A DNA stretch of 12,334 bases. Source: Treponema sp. Its GTDB lineage: Bacteria > Spirochaetota > Spirochaetia > Treponematales > Breznakiellaceae. Positions 1 through 6,672 of this stretch are shown here, piece after piece. Below the pieces are notes generated by a model. That model made no database searches. It worked only from the letters and a program-made list of their open reading frames with translations, and was not told where the DNA came from. The translations under genes were made by a program, and so were the position numbers. The stretch is taken from positions 1 through 12,334 of the forward strand of contig JAIRLZ010000275.1 in the NCBI GenBank assembly GCA_031259035.1, written 5' to 3'. The first letter of the stretch is position 1. The number at the start of each line of letters is the position of its first letter.

Positions 1-45
1 TGCGGATTGGGCAGTTTATAGCGTAAAGGTTTTTCCCGTTTACAC

Positions 46-59
46 GGGGGGGGGGGGGG
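46..59. repeat. Poly-G tract (14 G)
   Basis: This is an uninterrupted run of 14 G, 209 bp upstream of the GntR-type regulator. A TTTACA hexamer (39-44) stands just before it, so the tract could be a variable promoter spacer, but no convincing -10 box follows. One forward frame (2-82) stays open through the tract and ends at TAA 80-82, so the 3' end of an upstream gene cannot be excluded. Runs this long are prone to slipped-strand length change, and also to sequencing length errors. No other feature was recognised between 1 and 207. Confidence 0.85.
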
Positions 60-207
60 AAAATTTCGTATTTGCTAATTAAAAAACCGCGTTACTTTGT
101 AGAGGGAATCTTTGAGAATGGTTTCAAGTGTCATACGTTTAGTATCGGAGTCTTAAAAAGATGTTTTGAGTGGAAAACCGTATTGTTTTCCATTCCTTTA
201 ACGCCCC

Positions 208-237
208 TTGCTAAAAACGCCGCTTTGATACTACACT
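208..237 (+). promoter_or_regulatory. Putative promoter of the GntR-family regulator
   Basis: TTGCTA (208-213) and TACACT (232-237) are separated by 18 bp, placing a start of transcription near 244 and the ATG about 25 nt later. Both hexamers are moderate matches to the sigma-70 consensus. The match is by eye only. Confidence 0.4.
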
Positions 238-268
238 AGGTGTTCATAACAAGGGTATACAGAAAACT

Positions 269-1000
269 ATGGATTTTAATCGTAAAGCGTCGTTGAGTCA
301 CACCGTGGAGCGGGATATCACCGATCTCATTATAGACGGACACTACCAGCGGGGCGACAAAATACCAAACGAAACGGAACTCAGCAAGAAATTTGAAGTG
401 AGCAGAAGCACAATACGGGAAGCGATTAAAACGCTGGTCTCGCGGAACATCCTTGAAATCAGGCGGGGATCCGGAACCTTTGTCTGCGACAAGCCGGGCG
501 TTGCGGATGATCCGCTGGGATTCCGGTTTATCAGCGACAAAATAGGTCTCGCCCTGGATTTGCTCGAAATACGCCTCGTTCTTGAGCCTCATATAGCGGA
601 GAAGGCTGCGGAAAGGGCTGGAGACGAGGAGATTAAGGGGATCGTCGCCCAATGCGGCGTGGTGGAAGAACTCATTCTGAGCGGCGGCTCCTACGAGGAA
701 GAGGACGTGCTGTTTCACACCAGGATTGCCCAAGCTGCCAAAAACGCGGTGATTCCCACGCTTATTCCGGTGATCAATTCGACGATCTTCCTTTTGATGC
801 GGGTGACGAATACGGCCTTGCGGAAAGAAACCATACTTACGCACCGGGCTATCGCGGATGCGATTCAGGCGCGAAACGGCGAAGGCGCCCGAAACGCGAT
901 GATGGAACATATCATGTATAATCAGCGTTTTGTCGAAAAACTCAAGTCCGATAGGGAAACGGCTTCCGGCGCCATGAGCGCCCTGACCGGTGAAAGGTAA
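269..1000 (+). CDS. GntR family transcriptional regulator, FadR/FCD type
   Basis: A 243-residue one-component regulator. The N-terminal winged helix-turn-helix spans about residues 8-75, with the GntR signature IPNETELSKKFEVSRSTIRE at 32-51 and the wing RRGSGTFV at 65-72. Residues about 95-225 form an all-helical FCD effector domain with D146-x3-H150, H192 and H214 in positions expected of metal-ligand-binding FCD proteins. The family usually senses sugar acids or other carboxylates. The ATG at 269 gives a normal N-terminus; only a weak AAGGG (251-255) lies upstream at long spacing. It is followed by a dehydratase and a GntP permease on the same strand, so it is the likely local regulator of that pair, probably binding the palindrome at 1493-1510. 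The effector is not identifiable from sequence. Confidence 0.93.
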   Translation: MDFNRKASLSHTVERDITDLIIDGHYQRGDKIPNETELSKKFEVSRSTIREAIKTLVSRNILEIRRGSGTFVCDKPGVADDPLGFRFISDKIGLALDLLEIRLVLEPHIAEKAAERAGDEEIKGIVAQCGVVEELILSGGSYEEEDVLFHTRIAQAAKNAVIPTLIPVINSTIFLLMRVTNTALRKETILTHRAIADAIQARNGEGARNAMMEHIMYNQRFVEKLKSDRETASGAMSALTGER

Positions 1001-1004
1001 AAAC

Positions 1005-1072
1005 TCGCGGCTTTAGCGGCTTGCCGCGACTTGTCGGGGCTTTCTCAACGCCGCCTCGTTTGGGAAAGCCCC
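1005..1072 (+). terminator. Two stacked hairpins after the GntR gene
   Basis: TCGCGGC (1005-1011) pairs with GCCGCGA (1023-1029), and GGGGCTTTC (1036-1044) pairs with GAAAGCCCC (1064-1072). They lie immediately after the stop codon. A CTGTTTTCACTTTT stretch follows, which is a poor but possible U-rich tail. The second hairpin belongs to the window-wide family of intergenic hairpins. Confidence 0.5.
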
Positions 1073-1108
1073 GCCCTGTTTTCACTTTTACAACAGCTTC
1101 ATACCCCT

Positions 1109-1165
1109 GGAGAAAATTGGATAAGCCACAAATGCTAAACCCATAAAGAATTGGCAATTTTCTCC
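1109..1165. repeat. Inverted-repeat unit, copy 1 (MITE-like)
   Basis: GGAGAAAATTG (1109-1119) and CAATTTTCTCC (1155-1165) form perfect 11-bp terminal inverted repeats around a 35-nt interior. The last 23 bases (1143-1165) recur exactly at 10693-10715 in copy 2. The rest of the interior differs between copies. It lies between two hairpins (1036-1072 and 1169-1218), as does copy 2. No coding capacity. Confidence 0.8.
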
Positions 1166-1168
1166 AAA

Positions 1169-1218
1169 AGCCTGTTCCAACACTAACCCGAACCGCAGTT
1201 TGCGTTTTGGAACAAGCT
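1169..1218. repeat. Intergenic hairpin element
   Basis: AGCCTGTTCCAACAC (1169-1183) pairs with GTTTTGGAACAAGCT (1204-1218) at 13 of 15 positions. The interior ACTAACCCGAAC-CGCA-GTT resembles that of the element at 1321-1398. It looks like a diverged copy of the same element with a shorter inner stem. Confidence 0.7.
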
Positions 1219-1320
1219 CAACTCTTCTTTCATACTCATCGACAGTACACGAGAATTTACGCAATGAAAGAAACAAAAATTCACTAAACAGCGCTATTTT
1301 CAGTTAGAAAGAAAATATTT

Positions 1321-1398
1321 CACAATAGAGGCTTTCCCAAAACTAACCCGAACTATGTTCGCAAACATAGTTCGCGTTTTGGGAAAGCCTCTATTGTG
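1321..1398. repeat. 78-nt near-perfect hairpin element
   Basis: Two 23-nt arms (1321-1343 and 1376-1398) are exact reverse complements. Inside them CGAACTATGTT (1349-1359) pairs with AACATAGTTCG (1364-1374) around a CGCA loop, leaving only TAACC against C unpaired. It lacks an immediate long U tract, so it is better called a structured repeat than a terminator. It sits between the regulator and the promoter of the dehydratase. The rest of the 1001-1468 gap holds a small CGATGC/GCATCG hairpin (1416-1433) and A/T-rich tracts, and no gene was recognised there. Confidence 0.85.
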
Positions 1399-1468
1399 CC
1401 GTATTTTTCCATCGGCGATGCGGCGGTGCATCGGGCAAGAAAAAAATCACATTTTTTTCTTTTTTTTG

Positions 1469-1497
1469 TTGACAACTGGAAATTTACCATTTATGAT
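1469..1497 (+). promoter_or_regulatory. Strong sigma-70-type promoter of the dehydratase/GntP genes
   Basis: TTGACA (1469-1474), a 17-bp spacer and TATGAT (1492-1497) form a near-consensus promoter. A T-rich stretch (1451-1468) directly upstream of the -35 box could act like an UP element. Transcription would begin near 1504. Confidence 0.75.
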
Positions 1498-1529
1498 GAT
1501 CTTACATCATACGAATGACGTCTGATGTA
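1493..1529. promoter_or_regulatory. Palindromic operator overlapping the -10 box
   Basis: ATGATG-ATCTTA-CATCAT (1493-1510) is an inverted repeat covering the -10 box and the predicted start of transcription. A further arm TGATGTA (1523-1529) is the reverse complement of TACATCA (1503-1509), giving a third half-site about two helical turns away. This is a typical repressor layout. The upstream GntR-type protein is the obvious candidate, although the site does not closely match the classic FadR-type consensus. In RNA the 1503/1523 pair could also fold just ahead of the ribosome binding site AGGGAGG (1531-1537). Confidence 0.6.
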
Positions 1530-1544
1530 TAGGGAGGCATAATA

Positions 1545-3263
1545 ATGTTGCGTAGTCAGGAGATCAGAGGCATTGCTCCAGAGATGGATCCGCTGAGACT
1601 AGGTATGGGTTGGAGTGTGGATGATCTGGGAAAACCCCAGATCATGTTGGAAAGTACGTATGGTGACAGCCATCCGGGATCGGCGCATCTCAATGAGTTG
1701 GTCGCCCTTTGTGAAGAAGCGATAAAAGCCGGCGGCGGCAAGGCGGCCAAGTATTACGCCACGGACATATGCGACGGGCAGTCCCAGGGGCATGACGGCA
1801 TCAATTTTTCTCTGGTTTCACGGGAAATCATCGCTTCGTTGATTGAGATTCACGCTATGGCGACTCCGTTTGACGCAGGTGTGTTTTTCGCAAGCTGCGA
1901 CAAGGGGATGCCCGCCAATCTTGAAGGGCTTGCCCGTGTAAACGCTCCGGCGATTGTGGTTCCGGGCGGCGTGATGAACGCGGGGCCGAATCTGCTCACA
2001 TTGGAGCGGATCGGCGCGTACAACGCCATGTACAAGCGGGGCGAAATCACCCTGGAGGAATTCACGCGGTACAAACGCGACGCCTGTCCGTCCTGCGGCG
2101 CGTGTTCTTTTATGGGAACGGCTTCGACCATGCAGGTCATGGCGGAAGCCTTGGGCATGGCCATGCCCGGTTCGTCCCTTTTGCCCGCGACCAGCGGCGA
2201 ACTGCGGGACTTTGCGCGGAAGGCCGGGGAACAGGCGCTTGTTCTTGCAAAGAAAAATATACTCCCTTCGGACATAATGACAAAAGAGGCGTTTCATAAC
2301 GCGATTGTGGTTCACGCCGCGATAGCGGGGTCGTCAAATTCGCTGCTCCACCTCCCCGCCATTGCGCATGAATTGGGGATTGAGATTGACGCCGGGGAAT
2401 TCGACCGGATTCATCGCAATTCCCCTTATCTGCTCAATATCCGGCCGTCCGGGAAATGGCCTGCGGAGTTTTACTTTTACGCGGGCGGAACTCCCGCCAT
2501 TATGGAAGAAGTCAAATCGCTGTTGAATCTTGACGCGCTGACCGTAACGGGCAAGACGCTAGGAGAAAATCTGGAAGATATTAAAAAGAGCGGCTTCTAC
2601 GAAAGATGCGATGAGCGTCTAAAAAAGCGCGGACTTTCAAAAGAGGATGTCATCCGTCCCTTCTCGAATCCGATTAACGCCGCAGGGGCGCTCGCCGTAT
2701 TGAAGGGAAACCTCGCTCCGGAAGGAGCGGTGGTAAAACATTCCGCCTTGCCGCGGGAAATGCGGAAAGCCCGCCTCCGCGCTCGTCCATTTGACAGCGA
2801 GGAGGATGCGATTGACGCGGCGCTTACCGGCAAAATACTTCCCGGAGACGCGGTGATCATCCGGTACGAGGGACCCAAGGGCAGCGGAATGCCGGAAATG
2901 TTTTACACAACCGAAGCAATCGCCTCGGACGCCGCGCTCGCTTCCTCGGTGGCGCTGATCACGGACGGGCGTTTTTCCGGCGCGACGCGGGGCCCCGCCA
3001 TCGGGCATGTCTCGCCCGAAGCGGCCGACGGGGGTCCCATCGCGCTGGTACGGGAAGGGGATATCATTGAAATAGACATTGACCTTCGGCGTTTAAATGT
3101 CGTCGGCGCGGGCGGCAAGGAGCTGCCCCCGGAGGAAATGGAAAAAACGCTTTCACAGCGGAAAAAGGAATGGCGGCCCAAGCTCGTGAAGTACAGCAAA
3201 GGCGTCTTGCGGGTATACGCGAAAAACGCCGTTTCCCCGATGAAGGGCGGGTACCTCGAATGA
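1545..3263 (+). CDS. IlvD/Edd family Fe-S dehydratase, probable sugar-acid dehydratase
   Basis: A 572-residue dehydratase of the family that removes water from 2,3-dihydroxy acids or aldonic acids. Family landmarks are CDGQSQGHDG (76-85), SCDKGMP (117-123), CPSCGACSFMGTAST (181-195), NAIVVHAAIAGSSN near 250-265, E442 in YEGPKGSGMP, and DGRFSG with S478, the expected catalytic serine. Probable Fe-S ligands are C76, C118 and C187, and K120 is the likely carbamylated Mg-site lysine. The first cysteine of dihydroxy-acid dehydratases (in a PCNxHL-type motif) appears as G45 in HPGSAHL, so the cysteine set is closer to Edd and YjhG/YagF. A strong AGGGAGG precedes the ATG by 7 nt. With the GntP permease downstream, xylonate or gluconate is a more likely substrate than a branched-chain precursor, but the substrate is inferred. 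Length is near that of IlvD and shorter than the roughly 650 aa of YjhG. Confidence 0.92.
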   Translation: MLRSQEIRGIAPEMDPLRLGMGWSVDDLGKPQIMLESTYGDSHPGSAHLNELVALCEEAIKAGGGKAAKYYATDICDGQSQGHDGINFSLVSREIIASLIEIHAMATPFDAGVFFASCDKGMPANLEGLARVNAPAIVVPGGVMNAGPNLLTLERIGAYNAMYKRGEITLEEFTRYKRDACPSCGACSFMGTASTMQVMAEALGMAMPGSSLLPATSGELRDFARKAGEQALVLAKKNILPSDIMTKEAFHNAIVVHAAIAGSSNSLLHLPAIAHELGIEIDAGEFDRIHRNSPYLLNIRPSGKWPAEFYFYAGGTPAIMEEVKSLLNLDALTVTGKTLGENLEDIKKSGFYERCDERLKKRGLSKEDVIRPFSNPINAAGALAVLKGNLAPEGAVVKHSALPREMRKARLRARPFDSEEDAIDAALTGKILPGDAVIIRYEGPKGSGMPEMFYTTEAIASDAALASSVALITDGRFSGATRGPAIGHVSPEAADGGPIALVREGDIIEIDIDLRRLNVVGAGGKELPPEEMEKTLSQRKKEWRPKLVKYSKGVLRVYAKNAVSPMKGGYLE

Positions 3264-3266
3264 AAG

Positions 3267-3304
3267 CCGAAATTCGGACGCGAAAGTTAGACTCCGAATT
3301 TCGG
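3267..3304. repeat. Inverted repeat between dehydratase and permease genes
   Basis: CCGAAATTCGGA (3267-3278) and TCCGAATTTCGG (3293-3304) are exact reverse complements around a 14-nt loop, 3 nt after the dehydratase stop. Each arm is itself nearly palindromic. There is no U tract, so it is more likely an mRNA processing or stability hairpin, or a binding site, than a full terminator. The 119-bp gap is compatible with co-transcription of the permease. Confidence 0.6.
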
Positions 3305-3382
3305 ACAAGGCAAGCGGGCTATTACGACTGATTCCGGCGTTGTTTCCGGGATTCAGCCTGATAATTTTTTTAAGGAGAACTT

Positions 3383-4759
3383 ATGAATGTCCTTTTTGAA
3401 CCAAGCGGAGGAAGACTCATTCTTTTCGCGGTTATCGGCATCGCTTTCTTGCTGTTGCTGATTATCAAATTCAAGTTGCAACCGCTTCTTGCGATCCTTT
3501 TCGCCGCGGTACTCATCGGCATCGGCGTGGGTATGCCGCCGCCGATGATCATTGCGTCCATCAACAAAGGTATCGGCAACACCTTGCAAAGCATCGCGCT
3601 GCTTGTCGGACTCGGTTCGATGTTCGGCGCGATTCTCGAACTTTCAGGCGGCGCGGAAACGATTTCAACTACGCTGGTAAAAACCTTTGGCGAGAAAAAA
3701 TCCGTATGGGCGTTGGGTATTACCGGGCTCATCATCGCCATACCGGTATTTTTCGATGCGGGGTTGATAATCTTGATACCGCTCGCCTTTGGACTTGCCC
3801 AAAAGACCGGTAAATCGACGTTGCTTTACGGCATACCGCTTCTCGGCGGGCTTGCGGTGGGACACGCTTTTATTCCGCCGACGCCCGGGCCAATCTTGGT
3901 CGCGGCAATGCTGAACGCGGATCTGGGGCTGGTCATCGCGCTGGGTCTTCTCTGCGGTACAATAGCGATGCTATTGGGCGGCGTGCTTTTCGGCTCTTAT
4001 GTGGGGAAAAAACACCATGTTCCGGTTCCGGAACACGCCCAGGCGACTATGGAACTTTCGAAAGAGAACCGGAAGCTACCTTCTTTTGGTACCGTGGTTG
4101 CCATCATACTCACTCCGCTCGTCCTCATCCTCTTGAACACCGCGTCCGGCGCGCTTATCAACAATGGCGTCGAGTCGCTCAAGCCGCTTCAGGCTGTTCT
4201 TTCATTTGTGGGAACCCCTTTTATCGCGCTTACGATTGCCACGCTGCTCGCTCTGGCGCTGCTGGGCGTTAAAAACAAATACAGCCTTGCGGAACTTGAA
4301 AAGGTGATGACAAAATCACTTGAACCGGCGGGAATTATTCTTTTGGTTACGGCAGGTGGCGGGGTGTTGCGTTACATGCTCGAAGATTCCGGCATCGGCA
4401 AGGTAGTAGGCGACTTTGTGGCCGCCAACAATATGCCCGTGATTGTGGTCGCGTTCATTGTCGCGCTTGCGGTGCGCATTTCCGTGGGTTCAGCGACCGT
4501 CGCCATGACCATGGCTGCGGGGATCATCGCAGCCATGCCCGGCATCACGGCCCTTTCGCCTATTGACACGGCCTGCATCGTCATGGCAGTCGCGGGAGGG
4601 TCAACCTGTGCAAGCCACGTCAACGATTCGGGGTTCTGGCTGGTCAAGTCGCTTTTCGATATTGATGAAAAACTCACGTTCAAGACATGGACGGTGATGG
4701 AAACCATTGTCGGCGGGAGCGGCTTTATCGTGGCCTGCATCATTTCCATTATTTTTTAA
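3383..4759 (+). CDS. GntP family gluconate/sugar-acid:H+ symporter
   Basis: A 458-residue, very hydrophobic inner-membrane permease with many predicted membrane helices from residue 12 to the C-terminus. The signature HAFIPPTPGP is at 161-170, preceded by FFDAGLIILIPLAFGLA. Further family-typical stretches are RISVGSATVAMTMAAGI and ASHVNDSGFWLVK near the end. GntP-family members import gluconate and related aldonates, or occasionally other small carboxylates, with protons. Length fits the family (about 440-460 aa). AAGGAG (3372-3377) lies 5 nt before the ATG. It follows the dehydratase by 119 bp on the same strand and probably supplies its substrate. Which aldonate is carried cannot be told from sequence. 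Confidence 0.94.
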   Translation: MNVLFEPSGGRLILFAVIGIAFLLLLIIKFKLQPLLAILFAAVLIGIGVGMPPPMIIASINKGIGNTLQSIALLVGLGSMFGAILELSGGAETISTTLVKTFGEKKSVWALGITGLIIAIPVFFDAGLIILIPLAFGLAQKTGKSTLLYGIPLLGGLAVGHAFIPPTPGPILVAAMLNADLGLVIALGLLCGTIAMLLGGVLFGSYVGKKHHVPVPEHAQATMELSKENRKLPSFGTVVAIILTPLVLILLNTASGALINNGVESLKPLQAVLSFVGTPFIALTIATLLALALLGVKNKYSLAELEKVMTKSLEPAGIILLVTAGGGVLRYMLEDSGIGKVVGDFVAANNMPVIVVAFIVALAVRISVGSATVAMTMAAGIIAAMPGITALSPIDTACIVMAVAGGSTCASHVNDSGFWLVKSLFDIDEKLTFKTWTVMETIVGGSGFIVACIISIIF

Positions 4760-4765
4760 CCTTGA

Positions 4766-4813
4766 GAGCCTGTTTCAAAACACGCCTTATGGCGCCAGCT
4801 TTGAAACCGGCTC
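4766..4813. repeat. Intergenic hairpin element after the permease gene
   Basis: GAGCC-t-GTTTCAAA (4766-4779) pairs with TTTGAAAC-c-GGCTC (4800-4813), with one mismatch, around a 20-nt loop. Its arms match the GTTTCAA/TTGAAAC hairpin at 8551-8595, so it is a member of the window-wide hairpin family. Confidence 0.6.
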
Positions 4814-4825
4814 TTGTTTAAGTGG

Positions 4826-4853
4826 AAGCGGCGCAATAATTATTGCGCCGCTT
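4826..4853 (+). terminator. 28-bp perfect palindrome, likely intrinsic terminator
   Basis: AAGCGGCGCAATAA (4826-4839) is followed directly by its reverse complement (4840-4853), then TTAATTAT. The GC-rich stem and T-rich tail fit a Rho-independent terminator for the dehydratase/permease transcript. A smaller hairpin, CCTcTTCCAA-AGC-TTGGAAcAGG, follows at 4869-4891. Confidence 0.65.
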
Positions 4854-4896
4854 TAATTATCGCACGGACCTCTTCCAAAGCTTGGAACAGGCTCAA

Positions 4897-4925
4897 TTGA
4901 TTATTAAATGGCGATCTGCTACTAT
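4897..4925 (+). promoter_or_regulatory. Promoter of the amidohydrolase gene
   Basis: TTGATT (4897-4902), a 17-bp spacer and TACTAT (4920-4925). Transcription would start at about 4932, at or just before the first plausible ATG, predicting a leaderless or nearly leaderless mRNA. Confidence 0.5.
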
Positions 4926-4932
4926 AACCAGC

Positions 4933-6624
4933 ATGGTGAACATGAAAAAAAACGCAAAAAAGATAATCTACAACGCAAAAGTCTATCTGCGCCGCCGGGA
5001 ATTCGCTCAAGCCGTACTGATTGAGGATGGACGCATCGCGGCCGTTGGCGCGGACAGCGAGATGCTGGCGCACGCCCCTTCGGACGCCGTACATATAAAC
5101 GCCCACGGCCGCCTTCTGCTGCCCGGTTTCTACGACAGCCACCTCCACCTCATGGGCGTAGGCCTCATGGCGCATGTCATCAACTTTTCAGGCATTTCTT
5201 CCCTTGAAGGGTGCGTCGCCTATGCGCGGGCGGAAATTGCGCGTAAAAGCCCTCCCCCCGGAATTATCAGGGGAGACGGCTTGAATCAGGAAAATTTTAT
5301 CGGGGAAAAACACTTTCCAACGCGCCGCGATCTGGACAGAATCACAACCGAACAGCCGCTTTTCATAACCCGTGTGTGCGGACACATCGGCTTTTGCAAC
5401 AGCAAGATGCTTGAGCTACTCGGTCTTTTAGGCGATGGTTCTGAAAACGCCGCCAGCGCCGCCCCGTCCGCCAGCGCGGTTTTTCTTGAAGGGGCGGAGC
5501 TTGACGAAAACGGCGAGCCTAGCGGCATATTGAGAGGACCGTGCCTTGCGCAGGCGCGGGAGATGTTTCCCGCCGCGACAGAGGGGCTTTTAGGCGATAA
5601 TCTTGTATACGCCATGCGGCGCGCGCTTGAAAACGGCGTGACCGCGGTTGGAAGCTGCGACATTATTCAAGCGCGCGCCTTCTCGCGCGTCGTCGCGGCG
5701 TACCATTCGATCTACCGCAGGCAAAAACCCAATCTGCGCATAACGCTTCAAAACGGCGTGGCTGACGATCCAAAATACCTTGACGATTATATACAAAACG
5801 GGCATGTCACCGGCGCCGTACTGGAAGAATCCTACCTCAAGATAGGAGCGCTCAAACTGTTCGCGGACGGCTCACTCGGCTCGCGTACCGCGTGTATGCG
5901 GCGCGCCTACCATGACGATCCGGGGACGCAAGGCGTGCCGGAAATGGATTGGGCGCTGCTTCGCGGACTCATTGAGAAAGCCCACAAGCATGGTATGCAA
6001 GTAATCGTACACGCCATAGGCGACGCGGCTCTTGAAGAGGCAATCAAGGGGTTTGAGGCGCTCGGAGACCCGCGCAATCCGCTTCGGCACGGAATCGTGC
6101 ATTGTCAGATCTCTGACAAGACGCTGCTGTCCCGTATGGCGAAAAGCAACATATTGGCGCTTGTACAGCCCATCTTTCTATCAAGCGATCTGTACATTGT
6201 GGAAAGCAGGGTGGGAGCGGCGCTTGCGTCCACCTCATACGCATGGGGAAGCATGGAACGGCTTGGCATCCGCGCGTCCTATGGCACCGACGCGCCGGTT
6301 GAGCCGCTCAACCCCCTGCTCGGCATCGCCTGCGCGGTCACTCGCAAAGACCTGTCCAAACAATACCCGGAGAACGGCTTTTATCCCGAAGAATGCGTCG
6401 ATGTGTACACGGCTGTGGACAACTACACAACAGCCGGCGCGTACGCCCACTTTGACGAAAACCGTCTGGGGCGCATACAAGCTGGCTATGAGGCGGATAT
6501 GGTACTCCTTGACAGGGATATTTTTACCATACCGCCGGATGAAATCCCTTCCGCCCATGTCCTGTGGACCATGATCAGCGGGGAAACGGTGTTTGAACGT
6601 CAGCCGGCTTCCGGATCGTTCTGA
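4933..6624 (+). CDS. YtcJ-like amidohydrolase (amidohydrolase family 3)
   Basis: A 563-residue metal-dependent hydrolase of the YtcJ/AepA-like group of the amidohydrolase superfamily; several related proteins act on N-formyl or other amide substrates. Visible metal-site motifs are HLH (H70, H72) in FYDSHLHL, K308 in LKLFADGSLGSRTA, H360 in VIVHAIGDAAL, H390 in HGIVHCQI, and D453 in SYGTDAPVEPLNP. No signal peptide is seen, so it is probably cytoplasmic. The frame is open from a TTG at 4843, but that codon lies inside the palindrome and upstream of the promoter. ATG 4933 coincides with the predicted transcript start; ATG 4942 is an alternative 9 nt on. No good ribosome binding site is visible for either. 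It is not obviously part of sugar-acid metabolism and the substrate is unknown. Confidence 0.88.
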   Translation: MVNMKKNAKKIIYNAKVYLRRREFAQAVLIEDGRIAAVGADSEMLAHAPSDAVHINAHGRLLLPGFYDSHLHLMGVGLMAHVINFSGISSLEGCVAYARAEIARKSPPPGIIRGDGLNQENFIGEKHFPTRRDLDRITTEQPLFITRVCGHIGFCNSKMLELLGLLGDGSENAASAAPSASAVFLEGAELDENGEPSGILRGPCLAQAREMFPAATEGLLGDNLVYAMRRALENGVTAVGSCDIIQARAFSRVVAAYHSIYRRQKPNLRITLQNGVADDPKYLDDYIQNGHVTGAVLEESYLKIGALKLFADGSLGSRTACMRRAYHDDPGTQGVPEMDWALLRGLIEKAHKHGMQVIVHAIGDAALEEAIKGFEALGDPRNPLRHGIVHCQISDKTLLSRMAKSNILALVQPIFLSSDLYIVESRVGAALASTSYAWGSMERLGIRASYGTDAPVEPLNPLLGIACAVTRKDLSKQYPENGFYPEECVDVYTAVDNYTTAGAYAHFDENRLGRIQAGYEADMVLLDRDIFTIPPDEIPSAHVLWTMISGETVFERQPASGSF

Positions 6625-6664
6625 AACCGGCCGGCTGACGGACGCCCGCCCGCATGAGGGCGGG
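6601..6664. terminator. Convergent-gene hairpins (bidirectional terminator candidate)
   Basis: CCCGCCC (6645-6651) and GGGCGGG (6658-6664) pair around GCATGA between the two converging stop codons. A second hairpin, CAGCCGGC (6601-6608) with GCCGGCTG (6630-6637), spans the amidohydrolase stop. Neither has a U tract on either strand, so termination is inferred from position and stem strength. Confidence 0.45.
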
Positions 6665-6672
6665 ACGGCGCG

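Noticed and set aside
2..82. Open forward frame through the first poly-G tract, possibly a gene 3' end
   Set aside because: An open stretch of 80 bp in one of six frames is expected by chance, and no family can be recognised in 26 residues.
236..910. A 224-aa open frame antisense to the GntR-type gene
   Set aside because: It lies opposite a clear regulator gene with conserved domains, shows no recognisable motifs of its own, and is a shadow frame.
1088..1276. A 62-aa minus-strand open frame across the repeats after the GntR-type gene
   Set aside because: It is composed largely of inverted-repeat and hairpin sequence, with no promoter or coding character.
1818..2315. A 165-aa open frame antisense to the dehydratase, rich in basic residues
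   Set aside because: Its composition mirrors the GC-rich sense codons; no domain, ribosome binding site or promoter supports it.
4843..4932. TTG start at 4843 for the amidohydrolase
   Set aside because: It lies inside the terminator palindrome and upstream of the predicted promoter, and the extra N-terminal residues are encoded by hairpin repeats.
6032..6574. A 180-aa open frame in another frame within the amidohydrolase gene
   Set aside because: It overlaps conserved metal-binding motifs of the real protein (H390, D453) and has an Arg/Pro-rich shadow composition.
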